Assembly: GCF_001687305.1 (NCBI RefSeq)
Contig: NZ_KV700385.1
Span: 602,523-666,522 of the forward strand
DNA from: Actinomyces vulturis
GTDB taxonomy: Bacteria > Actinomycetota > Actinomycetes > Actinomycetales > Actinomycetaceae
DNA length: 64,000 nt
Reading direction: 5' to 3'
How positions within the stretch are numbered: the stretch's first letter is position 1; every line of letters begins with the position of its first letter. Below are positions 27,956 to 37,154 of the stretch, piece after piece. Under the pieces are notes generated by a model. That model was not told the origin of the DNA. It did no database searches and saw nothing but the letters and a program-made list of their open reading frames with translations. The position numbers and the translations under genes are program-made.

Positions 27956-28013
27956 TCTATAGACAATTGGCGGTTATGTTTCACGTGAAACATAACCGCC
28001 AATTGTCTATAGA
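27956..28013. promoter_or_regulatory. parS: parS site at the centre of a 58-bp perfect palindrome
   Basis: The 16-bp parS sequence TGTTTCACGTGAAACA occupies 27977-27992. The symmetry does not stop there: 27956-27984 is the exact reverse complement of 27985-28013, 29 bases on each arm. As RNA this would fold into a very stable hairpin able to end transcription from either side, although no T-run follows. As DNA it is a ParB-CTP loading site and a potential cruciform. It sits between the convergent ddl and parB genes. Confidence 0.93.
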
Positions 28014-28101
28014 AGCAGTAAGACTATCTCTCACATTTCTTCAAATAAGTACCACACTAGATTGCCCGGCATATAAGCGCGCAACTATGTAACCTTGAAG
28101 A

Positions 28102-29397
28102 TTACTGTTCATCGACGATAAGACCGGGCTGTAAACTCGCAATCAAGCGCTGTAAATCATCATCACCAGCAAACTCAATAACGATTTTACCTTTCTTTAC
28201 ACCCTTAGTGACCTTCACTCGAGTATCAAAAATATTAGACAGTTCTTGAGACAAGCGCTGAAGAACAGCGGACTTTGCACGCGGCCGTGATACTGGAGTA
28301 TCAAGCGGATCATCGTGCAGTGCCACAAGTTCTTCTGTAGCACGTACTGAAAGTCCCTCGGCAACAATTCGTTGAGTTAACTTTTCCATCGATGCGGGAT
28401 CCGGCAAACCAAGAAGTGCGCGAGCGTGACCTGCACTAATGACACCGGCCGCTAAACGACGCTGCACTGTCGGGGGTAATTTCATTAAACGGAGCGTATT
28501 GGAGATTTGAGAACGAGACCGTGCAATACGTTCAGACAGTTCAACGTGAGTGCACCCAAAGTCATCAAGAAGTTGCTGATATGCCGCCGCTTCTTCCAGG
28601 GGATTGAGAGCAACACGATGAAGATTTTCTAACAATGCATCACGTAGAAGCTCCGAATCATCAGTATGACGAACAACTGCCGGAATTGTATCTAAACCGG
28701 CTAACTTGGTTGCACGAAGACGCCGCTCACCCATAATGAGTTCATAATGAGGCGCTTCTTCTGTTGAGTCGAGAGCTCGTCGAACAACAATCGGTTGAAG
28801 GAGTCCAACTTCTTTAATCGAGGCTGAAAGTTCTTCAATGTCATCATCATCAAATACTTCACGGGGTTGACGTGGATTAGGGTCAATTGTCCCAACACTG
28901 AGTTCCGCGAAGGTTGCACCCGGAACAGGTATAAGATCATCATTTGTCGTGATCCCTGTTTCACGTGAAACACTACCGGGTTGGTTAACAAAGTCCCGAT
29001 CAGCCCTCTTGGGCAATGAGGAAGGTGCATCAACATCAATGTCACGATCTGATGCTTGAGGAACGCTCCGAAGTGTTTCACGTGAAACACTTTCACGTTC
29101 AGCACCAACAGCATCCGTTAAATCACCTAATGTTTCACGTGAAACACCAAGCGATCCTTCATCACCCTTATTCTTACTACCCCCTTTTGAAGAACTGGTT
29201 GACGCCGTTCTCTTCTTAGATGACTTGCGAATCGTAGGAGCCATCAATGTCTCAGAAAGATCAGAATGCTGTCGATTTAACGAGGTTCCATTTTGGGAGG
29301 GAAAAAAGACGTCAGTGGGGCGTCCACCTGTTTCCTTTTGTGTATCGGGGATAAGAGCGGACAATCCACGACCAAGCCCACGACGTTTCTCTACCAT
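28102..29397 (-). CDS. parB: Chromosome-partitioning protein ParB
   Basis: A 431-residue ParB/Spo0J CTPase. It begins VEKRRGLGRGLSALIP, the segment that stimulates ParA ATPase. A long disorder-like region (20-150) follows, containing VSRET three times (85-89, 104-108, 143-147), then the ParB/Srx domain with GERRLRA, a helix-turn-helix core (HVELSERIARSRSQISNTLRLMKLP) and the C-terminal dimer domain. I use the ATG at 29397 with GAGGAG 8 nt upstream; GTG at 29400 overlaps the parA stop. Each VSRET is a parS site read in frame. The variable linker is longer than in most ParB proteins. Confidence 0.95.
   Translation of the reverse strand: MVEKRRGLGRGLSALIPDTQKETGGRPTDVFFPSQNGTSLNRQHSDLSETLMAPTIRKSSKKRTASTSSSKGGSKNKGDEGSLGVSRETLGDLTDAVGAERESVSRETLRSVPQASDRDIDVDAPSSLPKRADRDFVNQPGSVSRETGITTNDDLIPVPGATFAELSVGTIDPNPRQPREVFDDDDIEELSASIKEVGLLQPIVVRRALDSTEEAPHYELIMGERRLRATKLAGLDTIPAVVRHTDDSELLRDALLENLHRVALNPLEEAAAYQQLLDDFGCTHVELSERIARSRSQISNTLRLMKLPPTVQRRLAAGVISAGHARALLGLPDPASMEKLTQRIVAEGLSVRATEELVALHDDPLDTPVSRPRAKSAVLQRLSQELSNIFDTRVKVTKGVKKGKIVIEFAGDDDLQRLIASLQPGLIVDEQ
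28957..28972. promoter_or_regulatory. parS: parS site inside parB (copy 1)
   Basis: TGTTTCACGTGAAACA, a perfect copy of the bacterial parS palindrome. It lies within parB codons for VSRET at residues 143-147. ParB should load here as a clamp and spread. Confidence 0.93.
29074..29089. promoter_or_regulatory. parS: parS site inside parB (copy 2)
   Basis: A perfect 16-bp parS, extended to a 22-bp palindrome at 29071-29092. It encodes VSRET at ParB residues 104-108. Confidence 0.93.
29131..29146. promoter_or_regulatory. parS: parS site inside parB (copy 3)
   Basis: A perfect 16-bp parS at the codons for VSRET, ParB residues 85-89. Copies 2 and 3 start 57 bp apart, and copies 1 and 2 start 117 bp apart. 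Confidence 0.93.
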
Positions 29398-30302
29398 CAC
29401 TTATTCTCCTCAAGGTTTGCAGACGATACTCCGCGTAACGCAACTTCTAGGGCAAGTTCTCGATAAGCAACCGCACCAGTAGAACGTGGGTCAAAATAAA
29501 TCACCGGACTACCAAACGATGGCGCTTCAGCAATACGCACCGAACGGGGAATTTTTGTGTGAAGAGTTGCTTCAGGAAAGTATTGACGTACTTCATTCTC
29601 AACTTCGCGCGCAAGAGTAGTACGCCGGTCAAACATCGTTAGCACAATCATTGACACACTCAACGCAGGGTTGTGAATGGCTGCTATACGATCAATAGAT
29701 CGTGTCAACAAAGCCAAGCCTTCAAGAGCGTAGTACTCCGCTTGCATAGGAATAAGCACTTCACCGGCGGCAACAAAAGCATTAATCGTCATAATGCCAA
29801 GCGATGGAGGACAGTCAATAATGACATAATCCATCCGTGGCAGCCCTTCTCGTGAACGATGAAGAAGATACTCCCTCAGCGCCAAACGCAGACGAGATTC
29901 ACGCTCTGATACGTCAATCAAATCAATTTCTAAGGCAGCAAGGTCAATCGTCGCAGGTACACAACTGAGATGTTCTGAAAAAGGTGTTTTCTGTATGACG
30001 TCAGCAAGAGTACGCCCTTCAACAAGCACATCAAACAGACTCATCGTGCCTTCGCTGTGATCCACACCCAGTGCTGTAGAAGCGTTACCTTGAGAATCAG
30101 CATCAATGAGAAGAACTTCTTGCCCTGCTTGAGCCAAAGCAGCCGCAACATTTACAGCAGAAGAAGTCTTACCCACGCCGCCTTTTTGATTAGCGACAGC
30201 AATGACCCTGGTTTGATCGGGATGAGGGAAAGTATCTTCATGAAGCTCACGCAATTTAGCGTGGTCTGCTTGAAGCTGGTCAAATATTGACGATCCGGGC
30301 AC
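29397..30302 (-). CDS. parA: Chromosome-partitioning ATPase ParA (Soj)
   Basis: A 301-residue deviant-Walker ATPase. The Walker A motif is KGGVGKTSS (40-48), with the signature lysine, and later IIDCPPSLGIMTINAF. It binds DNA when ATP-bound and moves ParB-parS complexes. The N-terminal 30 residues before the ATPase are poorly conserved. GTG start at 30302 with GGAGGAG 6 nt upstream. It overlaps parB by up to 4 bp, so the two are translated as a unit. Confidence 0.96.
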   Translation of the reverse strand: MPGSSIFDQLQADHAKLRELHEDTFPHPDQTRVIAVANQKGGVGKTSSAVNVAAALAQAGQEVLLIDADSQGNASTALGVDHSEGTMSLFDVLVEGRTLADVIQKTPFSEHLSCVPATIDLAALEIDLIDVSERESRLRLALREYLLHRSREGLPRMDYVIIDCPPSLGIMTINAFVAAGEVLIPMQAEYYALEGLALLTRSIDRIAAIHNPALSVSMIVLTMFDRRTTLAREVENEVRQYFPEATLHTKIPRSVRIAEAPSFGSPVIYFDPRSTGAVAYRELALEVALRGVSSANLEENK

Positions 30303-30370
30303 CAGTTCTCCTCCACATCACGCCCCGTCTGGGCAGTAACCCAAGTGTACGGGAGTGATGCGTCAAGAAC

Positions 30371-31024
30371 CTAGACTCGTGGTTTACGAACCTCGACAAC
30401 CATGGTGAGTTCTTCGCCAGGCGTAATCACTTCGTGAACGGTAGCAGGTGACAGACGCGCTTTCTTTATCACGTAACGTGCGTCATTGACCTCTTCATCC
30501 GCTCGTTGCCCTTTTAATGCAAGCAAGGAACCGCCAGGACGGACAAGATGAGACGTTAAACGAAGGAGTTTCGACAAGTTTGCTACCGCGCGTGCGGTAA
30601 CCACGTCATAGCGATCTTTGACATCTTCAGCTCGAGCCCGACGAATAGCGACATTATCTAAATCGAGTTCTGCCACAACATCACGTAACCATTGAACTCG
30701 CCGTTCCATGGTTTCAATAAGCGTAACGTCAAGATCGGGGCGCATTAGTGCAATCACGATACCCGGAAAACCTGCCCCGGATCCCACGTCAGCCACCGAT
30801 CCCCGCGAGGGAAGGAAAGGAACCACTGCCGCTGAGTTAGCGATATGTCTCGTCCACAAGCGAGGAAGTTCGCGAGGGCCAATAAGTCCACGAAGTTGTC
30901 CTTCTTCAGCAAGCATCGAGGCAAAATGATCTGCCGCAGCAAATGACAAACCAAAGAGTTCTCGAATCTCTTCAGTTGGTTCTTGACATAACAATTCCGA
31001 TTCTAGGAAATCATTATCAGCCAT
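30371..31024 (-). CDS. rsmG: 16S rRNA (guanine527-N7)-methyltransferase RsmG
   Basis: A 217-residue SAM-dependent methyltransferase (GidB). The motif I region is VADVGSGAGFPGIVIALMRPD, and RRARAEDV and VTARAVANL follow as in RsmG. It methylates G527 of 16S rRNA; loss gives low-level streptomycin resistance in other bacteria. I place the start at ATG 31024, which has AAAGGA upstream. A GTG at 31063 overlapping the jag stop (GTGA) would add 13 residues but has no visible ribosome-binding site. Confidence 0.93.
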   Translation of the reverse strand: MADNDFLESELLCQEPTEEIRELFGLSFAAADHFASMLAEEGQLRGLIGPRELPRLWTRHIANSAAVVPFLPSRGSVADVGSGAGFPGIVIALMRPDLDVTLIETMERRVQWLRDVVAELDLDNVAIRRARAEDVKDRYDVVTARAVANLSKLLRLTSHLVRPGGSLLALKGQRADEEVNDARYVIKKARLSPATVHEVITPGEELTMVVEVRKPRV

Positions 31025-31059
31025 GTGCTCTGGATCCTTTACATCACCCAGCAAAGCGA

Positions 31060-31599
31060 TCACTCAGAATCAGTTTCATCAACCGCTTCATCAATATCTT
31101 CGTCAACGGCTAAACGAACCACAACGTGACGATAGGGCTCAGCACCTTCGGACTCACTCGAAAGTCCCTCAGCAGCCACTACATCATGACAGACCTTACG
31201 CTCAAAAGGATTCATGGCATCTAGAGCTACGTCTTCACCTAATTCGCGAACCTTTTTCACTGCTGCCATCGCAACATTCGTAAGTTCTTCACGACGCTGT
31301 GCCCGATAGCCGGCAATGTCAAGCATAAGGCGAGAGCGCACACCAGTTCGTGCTTGAACGGCCAAGCGAGTCAATTCCTGTACAGCTTCGAGAACCTCAC
31401 CGTCGCGGCCAACAAGATCGCTGAGTTCTTCAGCATCTGCATCTTCGGACGCCACAATAGCAATCGAAGCGCGACCATGATCGACGTCAATATCAATATC
31501 ACCGCCAAGGTCAGCGATATCCAATAGTTCTTCAAGGTAGTCGGCGCCGATATCGCCTTCTTCTTCAAGACGGCTAACAGTTTGTGGAGTCTCAGTCAT
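31060..31599 (-). CDS. jag: Jag/KhpB-like KH-R3H RNA-binding protein
   Basis: A 179-residue protein with a KH-like domain (LVGRDGEVLEAVQELTRLAVQ, about 82-102) and an R3H domain (MNPFERKVCHDVVA, carrying the R-x3-H signature). The N-terminal Jag-N module is replaced by an acidic stretch, as is usual in actinobacteria. Homologues bind RNA and affect cell division and cell-wall synthesis. It is placed between yidC and rsmG, the standard order. Confidence 0.92.
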   Translation of the reverse strand: MTETPQTVSRLEEEGDIGADYLEELLDIADLGGDIDIDVDHGRASIAIVASEDADAEELSDLVGRDGEVLEAVQELTRLAVQARTGVRSRLMLDIAGYRAQRREELTNVAMAAVKKVRELGEDVALDAMNPFERKVCHDVVAAEGLSSESEGAEPYRHVVVRLAVDEDIDEAVDETDSE

Positions 31600-31675
31600 G
31601 GCTTTTCCCTTTAATCAATATGGAATGACGATTGTTAGGATGCTGGGAAATCGAAATCAGCATCAGTGCACGGTA

Positions 31676-32812
31676 TTACTCAGCGTTATTCCGCTTCGCT
31701 TTTTGTGCTTCCTTACGGCGTTGGGCCGCGGCCTGGCGTTCACGAGCACGACGCTCATAACGACGCCGCGCAATCTCTTCCTTACTCAAGCCAACTCGAT
31801 TGTCATTGGGAGTATCATCCGCTGACGTATCCGAAGAAGACGAATCAGTAGTGTCAACCGGTCGAACAGCCTTTTTCTGACGATCCTTACGCTTGGGCTG
31901 CACACGCTGGCCACCAACGGGTTCCTCGGAGGTTTCGTTGATCTCTTCTTCGAGGGGAGGAAGACCCTTGCGTGCACGCTTCTTTGCCTGGCGTTCCTTC
32001 ATCAAGCGTTCTGCCTCACTGCCAGGTGCAGGCATACGGTGAATAGCAAAGAACTGCTGTCCCATAGTCCACAGGTTGGTGGTCAACCAGTAGATGAGCA
32101 CGCCAATCTGGAACTGAACACCGGTCACAGCGAAGATGACAGGCATGATGTACATCATCGACTTCTGCGAACGCATCATCGGGTTGTCATCATTCTTTGC
32201 CGATTCCGGCATGTTCTTCATGGTGAGCTGACGCATAGTAAGGAACTGCGTCACACCCATAGCGATGATGAGAACAATAGTGACGATCTTAACTTCAGTG
32301 GTGCTGGCCTGCATAAAACTTTCAGACAGTGAGGCACCAAAGAGATTGGAATGCTGAACGTCATCAGCAAGTGATGCAGTCAAAGGACCGATAGGATCGA
32401 TCTTTCCGCTAGCCACGTCTTGCAGTCGTGCGAGCACACGGAAAAGGGCGAAGAAGATCGGCATCTGAATAAGGATGGGAAAACAAGAAGCCATGGGGTT
32501 CGAACCATGCTTTTTGTACAGCGCCATCATCTCTTCTTGCTGGCGGCGCTTCGATTCCGGATCTTTTTTCCCTTTGTATTTTTCTTGCAGAGCGCGCATT
32601 TCAGGCTGCATAAGTTGCATACCGCGGGAAGCACGAATCTGTTTGAAAAACAACGGCATGATGAGAATACGCACCACAACCGTCAGACCGACGATGGACA
32701 ACACCCATGCAAAACCAGGGCCATCATGCATACCCAAGAACACCAGGATGTTATGAATGTGAACCATCACCCAGGCAACAGCCCACTTCAACGGGTAAAG
32801 CATCGCGTCCAT
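31676..32812 (-). CDS. yidC: Membrane protein insertase YidC
   Basis: A 378-residue YidC/Oxa1 insertase. It has a first membrane helix, the conserved cytoplasmic hairpin (RASRGMQLMQPEMRALQEKYKGKKDPESK), SNPMASCFPILIQMPIFFALFRVL, and two or three further helices. The basic and acidic C-terminal tail (about 270-378) is long and probably contacts the ribosome. It inserts proteins into the membrane alone or with Sec. It lies 44 bp downstream of yidD and 76 bp upstream of jag. Confidence 0.96.
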   Translation of the reverse strand: MDAMLYPLKWAVAWVMVHIHNILVFLGMHDGPGFAWVLSIVGLTVVVRILIMPLFFKQIRASRGMQLMQPEMRALQEKYKGKKDPESKRRQQEEMMALYKKHGSNPMASCFPILIQMPIFFALFRVLARLQDVASGKIDPIGPLTASLADDVQHSNLFGASLSESFMQASTTEVKIVTIVLIIAMGVTQFLTMRQLTMKNMPESAKNDDNPMMRSQKSMMYIMPVIFAVTGVQFQIGVLIYWLTTNLWTMGQQFFAIHRMPAPGSEAERLMKERQAKKRARKGLPPLEEEINETSEEPVGGQRVQPKRKDRQKKAVRPVDTTDSSSSDTSADDTPNDNRVGLSKEEIARRRYERRARERQAAAQRRKEAQKAKRNNAE

Positions 32813-32856
32813 GAAATCTCCTCAACCATGGCGGGGATTAACCCCGTGGCATGAAA

Positions 32857-33168
32857 CTAGTGTGTTTCTGCCGTGGAACCAGATTCATCATGCGATGAGT
32901 TCTCATCAATAATGAATCGAGCAATATCTTTGGGGTGGTCATATTTCCATCGCCCTGGATCAGGGACATGGTCAACTCCACCGGATGACAACGGATTACA
33001 GCGGCATATTCTCCACGCCGTCAGTATGAGTCCTTTGGCTACACCATGAACTTCGCATGCCTCAATGCCGTACTGGGAACACGAGGGGTAGTACTTGCAT
33101 CGAGGACCAAAGAGAGGAGAGATATGGCGCTGATAAAAGTAGATTGCGCCCGTCACGGCATTAGGCAT
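32857..33168 (-). CDS. yidD: Membrane protein insertion efficiency factor YidD
   Basis: A 103-residue YidD. The diagnostic segment [30 protein letters not shown] (residues 8-37) carries the conserved cysteines, followed by [21 protein letters not shown]. The hydrophilic tail is longer than in minimal YidD. I choose the ATG at 33168, which overlaps the end of rnpA by 8 nt (ATGCCTAA), suggesting coupled translation. An upstream GTG at 33243 would overlap rnpA further without adding conserved sequence. Confidence 0.92.
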   Translation of the reverse strand: MPNAVTGAIYFYQRHISPLFGPRCKYYPSCSQYGIEACEVHGVAKGLILTAWRICRCNPLSSGGVDHVPDPGRWKYDHPKDIARFIIDENSSHDESGSTAETH

Positions 33169-33517
33169 TGTCTTTATCTCGGCATCGGCGAAGGCAGGAG
33201 TCAATGTCATGCGCAAGAACTGAACTCGGTGCTCCGTCAGCATCAGCTAATCCGCGAATAACTACTGCCGATCCACTATCGAGTTCGTGAATTCTCTCAG
33301 TCATAATCGCGCGGATACGTCGTTTGATGCGATTACGGTGAGGAGCTCGCTGAACTTGCTTTTTAGGCACGACGACGCCGACGACCGCCGGACTATGAGA
33401 ATCCGGGTCGCCGGCGCGGTAGTGAATCACAAGCCTACGTGTGCCACTGCGATTGCCGCTGCGAAGAGTCGTGGTGAAATCTTCACTACGAATCATCCGA
33501 TGACGGGCAGCAAGCAC
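33161..33517 (-). CDS. rnpA: Ribonuclease P protein component
   Basis: A 118-residue protein subunit of RNase P, which trims tRNA 5' leaders together with the RNA subunit. The RNR motif is present ([16 protein letters not shown]), with the N-terminal [16 protein letters not shown] and [14 protein letters not shown] start at 33517, one base after the rpmH stop codon. rnpB is not in the window. Confidence 0.95.
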   Translation of the reverse strand: MLAARHRMIRSEDFTTTLRSGNRSGTRRLVIHYRAGDPDSHSPAVVGVVVPKKQVQRAPHRNRIKRRIRAIMTERIHELDSGSAVVIRGLADADGAPSSVLAHDIDSCLRRCRDKDNA

Positions 33518-33518
33518 C

Positions 33519-33656
33519 TCAGGCGGCGAGACGTGCGCGGCCCTTGCGGCGGCGCGAAGCCAGCACTGCGCGTCCTGCGCGGGTGCTCATGCGCTTACGG
33601 AAGCCGTGCACCTTGGCACGACGACGGTTGTTGGGCTGAAAAGTCCGCTTGCTCAC
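33519..33656 (-). CDS. rpmH: 50S ribosomal protein bL34
   Basis: A 45-residue, very basic protein read from the GTG at 33656 ([20 protein letters not shown] and on to GRARLAA). It is the standard L34 next to dnaA and rnpA. Its usual length is 44-47 residues. It is easily missed because it is short and starts with GTG. It begins the leftward rpmH-rnpA-yidD-yidC-jag-rsmG-parA-parB block. Confidence 0.97.
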   Translation of the reverse strand: MSKRTFQPNNRRRAKVHGFRKRMSTRAGRAVLASRRRKGRARLAA

Positions 33657-34053
33657 GGTGTTCTCCTGGTCTCGGTGCCGCGCCGCATGGTGCGACGCCG
33701 TTTCTCAGTCATGCTGATTTGTCCACTTGGCTGGTCCAGTGAGGTAGGCCCGGAATCCAAGAAGACGTCTGCACTACGGTACGGGCCTGTCACGGTGTGG
33801 GTCAACACGAAAGCGCGTGATACCCCTCTCGTACAACAAATTCACAGGATGTGGGCCGCGATTTTGACAACCTGTGGATGACAAAGCGTTAAGTAGCACA
33901 AAATCATAAGAAAAATATAGTGTGAAGGAACTTTCCCATAATGTGGACAACCCTGTGGAGAACTATTCCACAATTCCGTAGATTTTCGGTCATTAAGGAA
34001 AAAAATCAGTTACGCTCAGGGTGTTCTTCATCCCCTACGTTCAGGAGTCCGCC
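33657..34053. other. rpmH-dnaA intergenic region with DnaA boxes (origin, left part)
   Basis: This stretch of 397 bp holds the divergent rpmH and dnaA promoters. TGTGGACAA at 33942-33950 is the complement of TTGTCCACA, the consensus DnaA box of high-G+C actinobacteria. Near boxes are TGTGGATGA (33873-33881), TGTGGAGAA (33954-33962) and TATTCCACA (33964-33972). An A-rich segment lies at about 33899-33922. It may form one half of a bipartite origin or mediate dnaA autoregulation. Confidence 0.6.
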
Positions 34054-35547
34054 GTGTCTGACGATGCACAGAGTCAGTGGCAACAAGCCCTTTCACTCCT
34101 GGAACAACAGGGATATCTTGGTCAAGGTCGTCTTTCTCTTGTGCGTCTATCGCAACTTATTGATGTTGATGGCACATTCGTCTTAGTTGTTGGCAGTGCA
34201 TACGCGAAAGATCTCATTGACGTTCAAGCACGGCCCTTTATTACTGCGGCGCTACGCGAAATCACCGGTCGCGATGTTCCCCTTGAAGTGACTATCGACA
34301 CCTCGGCCGCATCTACCGCTCCATCAAAACCAGCAGAGCCTTCTCTTTCTCGGCAAGAACCACCAGCGCCAACTCAACATTTCACTCAACCTGTTGTTCA
34401 AGTAGAAACACCGCGTGAATACCCCCAACCCGCATCACTTCCACCTACATCTCCAGTAAGCATGGATGATGACGTTCCTCTAACAGCATCTCCGTCCACG
34501 GATATGTCTGCCGATCTCAATCCTCGCTATACCTTCGACACCTATGTCACTGGTTCATCAAACCGCTTTGCCCATGCCACTGCCATTGCTGTCGCTGAAG
34601 CTCCTGCCAAGGCATACAATCCTTTATTCATTTATGGCGGTTCTGGTCTAGGTAAAACTCACCTTTTGCATGCAATCGGCCATTACGCCAACAAGTTGTA
34701 TCCGGGCATTCGTGTCAAGTACGTCAACAGCGAAGAGTTCGTTTCTGACTTTATTGCTTCTGTCGCCGAGAACCGGATGGAATCGTTTAAACGTCGTTAT
34801 CGCGAAGTGGACATTCTTCTTGTTGACGATATTCAGTTCCTTCAAGGAAAAGAACAAACTCTCGAAGAGTTTTTCCACACTTTTAATGCTCTACATAATG
34901 CTAATAAGCAAGTAGTTATCACCTCAGATCAACCGCCTAAATCCTTAGGTGGGTTTGAAGAACGTCTACGCTCACGATTCGAGTGGGGTCTTCTTGCAGA
35001 CGTTCAACCTCCGGATCTCGAAACACGTATCGCTATTCTTTCCAGAAAGGCGCGAAACGAAGGCATCGATGTTCCTCCCGATGTTCAGGAGTACATCGCT
35101 TCTCGAATCTCCACAAACATTCGAGAACTTGAAGGTGCTCTCATTCGTGTCACCGCATTCGCATCACTGAATAAACAGCCAATTGATCACACATTGGCTG
35201 AAATGGTTTTGAAGGATCTCGTTACTGATCCTGATGGTGGTGAAATCACTATTTCTCTCATCATGGGTCAAACTGCTGACTACTTCTCTATCACGATTGA
35301 TGATTTGTGCTCAGCCAACCGTTCTCGAACCATCGTTAATGCTCGTCATATTGCTATGTACCTGTGTCGCGAACTCACAGATCTTTCGCTACCTAAGATC
35401 GGTAAAGAATTTGGTGGTCGTGATCACACCACTGTGATGAGTGCTGACCGTAAAATTCGCACACAAATGGCTGAACGTCGCTCCACCTTTACTCAAGTTA
35501 CTGAACTCACTAGTCGAATCAAACAAGCGAGTCGTTCTGCGAACTGA
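34054..35547 (+). CDS. dnaA: Chromosomal replication initiator DnaA
   Basis: A 497-residue DnaA with domain I (1-80), a long Pro/Ser-rich linker domain II (about 82-155), AAA+ domain III with GGSGLGKT (195-202) and VDDIQFL, and DNA-binding domain IV ending in [16 protein letters not shown], which reads the DnaA box. GTG at 34054 has AGGAG 6 nt upstream. A GTG at 34021 is in frame but lies before that ribosome-binding site. DnaA-box clusters flank the gene on both sides. Confidence 0.97.
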   Translation: MSDDAQSQWQQALSLLEQQGYLGQGRLSLVRLSQLIDVDGTFVLVVGSAYAKDLIDVQARPFITAALREITGRDVPLEVTIDTSAASTAPSKPAEPSLSRQEPPAPTQHFTQPVVQVETPREYPQPASLPPTSPVSMDDDVPLTASPSTDMSADLNPRYTFDTYVTGSSNRFAHATAIAVAEAPAKAYNPLFIYGGSGLGKTHLLHAIGHYANKLYPGIRVKYVNSEEFVSDFIASVAENRMESFKRRYREVDILLVDDIQFLQGKEQTLEEFFHTFNALHNANKQVVITSDQPPKSLGGFEERLRSRFEWGLLADVQPPDLETRIAILSRKARNEGIDVPPDVQEYIASRISTNIRELEGALIRVTAFASLNKQPIDHTLAEMVLKDLVTDPDGGEITISLIMGQTADYFSITIDDLCSANRSRTIVNARHIAMYLCRELTDLSLPKIGKEFGGRDHTTVMSADRKIRTQMAERRSTFTQVTELTSRIKQASRSAN

Positions 35548-35993
35548 TCACTACTAATTCACGATGGGGATAGTTGTGTGTGTACTTGGTGTACAGTTCC
35601 AGCATTCCTGTGGATAACTAAGGGCACCATTGTGGAGACGTTTTTTGTACTTCTATGACTCTCACAAGGAGTCGCAGTAACAACACATCAGTCTCCCCAA
35701 TCAATCCACAGTAAAAAATGGCGAAAAATCAAACAAAAACATCATTATCCCCAGTTCCCACACATGCTATTACCTCTTCTATCTACTTTTTCTAGGCCAA
35801 ACACATCTTGCACAGCTTCCAAAGAAAATCGCGCTACACCCTTTAACGATTCATCGAGTCACAGGATCTATGTGCATCAAGAGGGAAGAACGGTTTAGAC
35901 TGACACGTAATGTGTGCGTAACTACCACATAATTGGCAAAGAGTCCTTGCATCATCAAGGAAATATGTTCACAAAAGATAGGAAGGCACCCCG
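35548..35993. other. oriC: dnaA-dnaN intergenic region, probable oriC
   Basis: A gap of 446 bp without a gene and clearly more A+T rich than its surroundings. It has one perfect DnaA box, TGTGGATAA at 35609-35617 (TTATCCACA on the other strand). Weaker matches are TGTGGAGAC (35631-35639), CAATCCACA (35702-35710) and TTATCCCCA (35745-35753). An A-rich segment at about 35711-35744 could be the unwinding element. The position between dnaA and dnaN and the divergence of gene orientation here support oriC. The dnaN promoter must lie toward the right end. Confidence 0.75.
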
Positions 35994-37142
35994 ATGAGGT
36001 TCACCGTTGATCGTGACGTGTTCGCTGAAGCAGTGACCTGGGCTGCACGTTCCGTTCCGGCTCGTCCACCGGTTCCTGTCCTTGCAGGTGTTCGTCTCCA
36101 TGCAGAAAATGACGAACTGACTTTCGCCTCCTTTGATTACGAAGTATCAGCATTATGCTCAGTTCCAGCACAAGTAGAAATTAGTGGAACTGTTCTAGTT
36201 TCTGGTCGCCTTTTAGCAGAGATTTCTAAGGTTCTACCGAAAAATCGTCCTGTCAATATTGAAGTTGAAGGTAATAAAGTCAACATCACCTCGGGATCAG
36301 CGCACTTTACCCTTGCGTCAATGGCAGCAGATGATTACCCGTCTCTTCCTGGAATGCCTCGTGACGCTGGTACAATCGATGCCTCAGAACTATCTCACGC
36401 AGTAAGTCAGGTATCTATAGCTGCTTCTCGTGATGACACACTTCCGTTACTCACATCAATTTTGATGGAAGTTCAAGGTACTCAATTAACATTGTTAGCA
36501 ACGGATCGATACCGTTTAGCAATGCGTGAGATGACATGGGCTCCAATTGATGAGTCATTTGAAACTCATGCTCTGATTAAATCCCGCACACTTGTTGATG
36601 TTGCTAAACAATTAACAGCATCGGGTGACATTACTGTTTCGCTATCGACTGGTGATGATGTTGCCAACGGTATGATTGGATTTGAAGGTCGTTCAGGTTC
36701 ATCAACTCGCCGAACCACTAGCCTTCTTACCGATGGAAACTATCCACCTGTACGTCGTTTGTTTCCGGAAAGTTCATCAATTTTCGCTGATGTCCCCACT
36801 GCAGAACTGATTGATGCAGTTAAGCGCGTTAGTCTTGTTGCGGATCGTCTTACTCCGATTCGTTTATCCTTCACTCAAGGAAATCTTTCCCTTGATGCAG
36901 GTACCGGTGATGATGCCCAGGCAACAGAACAGCTTCAAGCTCATGTTGATGGTGACGATATTGTCATCGCCTTTAACCCAGCTTTTCTTCTTGACGGTTT
37001 AGGTGCTGTAGGTACACCCTATGCGCGTTTTGCTTTTACCCATTCAACAAAGCCAGCAATGATGACCGGTGTGAATTCCATTGGTGGAACTGAAGATTTA
37101 TCATTCCGCTATTTGTTAATGCCTCACCGTTACGGAGTCTGA
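35994..37142 (+). CDS. dnaN: DNA polymerase III beta sliding clamp
   Basis: A 382-residue clamp subunit with the three repeated folds and typical start MRFTVDRDVFAEAVTWAARSVPARPPVPVLAGV. The C-terminus (SFRYLLMPHRYGV) corresponds to the conserved MPxR end that lines the peptide-binding pocket. It forms a ring on DNA that tethers polymerase. GGAAGG lies about 7 nt before the ATG. recF follows after 12 bp. Confidence 0.97.
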   Translation: MRFTVDRDVFAEAVTWAARSVPARPPVPVLAGVRLHAENDELTFASFDYEVSALCSVPAQVEISGTVLVSGRLLAEISKVLPKNRPVNIEVEGNKVNITSGSAHFTLASMAADDYPSLPGMPRDAGTIDASELSHAVSQVSIAASRDDTLPLLTSILMEVQGTQLTLLATDRYRLAMREMTWAPIDESFETHALIKSRTLVDVAKQLTASGDITVSLSTGDDVANGMIGFEGRSGSSTRRTTSLLTDGNYPPVRRLFPESSSIFADVPTAELIDAVKRVSLVADRLTPIRLSFTQGNLSLDAGTGDDAQATEQLQAHVDGDDIVIAFNPAFLLDGLGAVGTPYARFAFTHSTKPAMMTGVNSIGGTEDLSFRYLLMPHRYGV

Positions 37143-37154
37143 GTTAGGAACGCG

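Noticed and set aside
27956-28013. Reading the long palindrome simply as an intrinsic terminator
   Set aside because: It lacks a T-run on either strand and its core is a perfect parS, so a terminator-only label would miss the main role.
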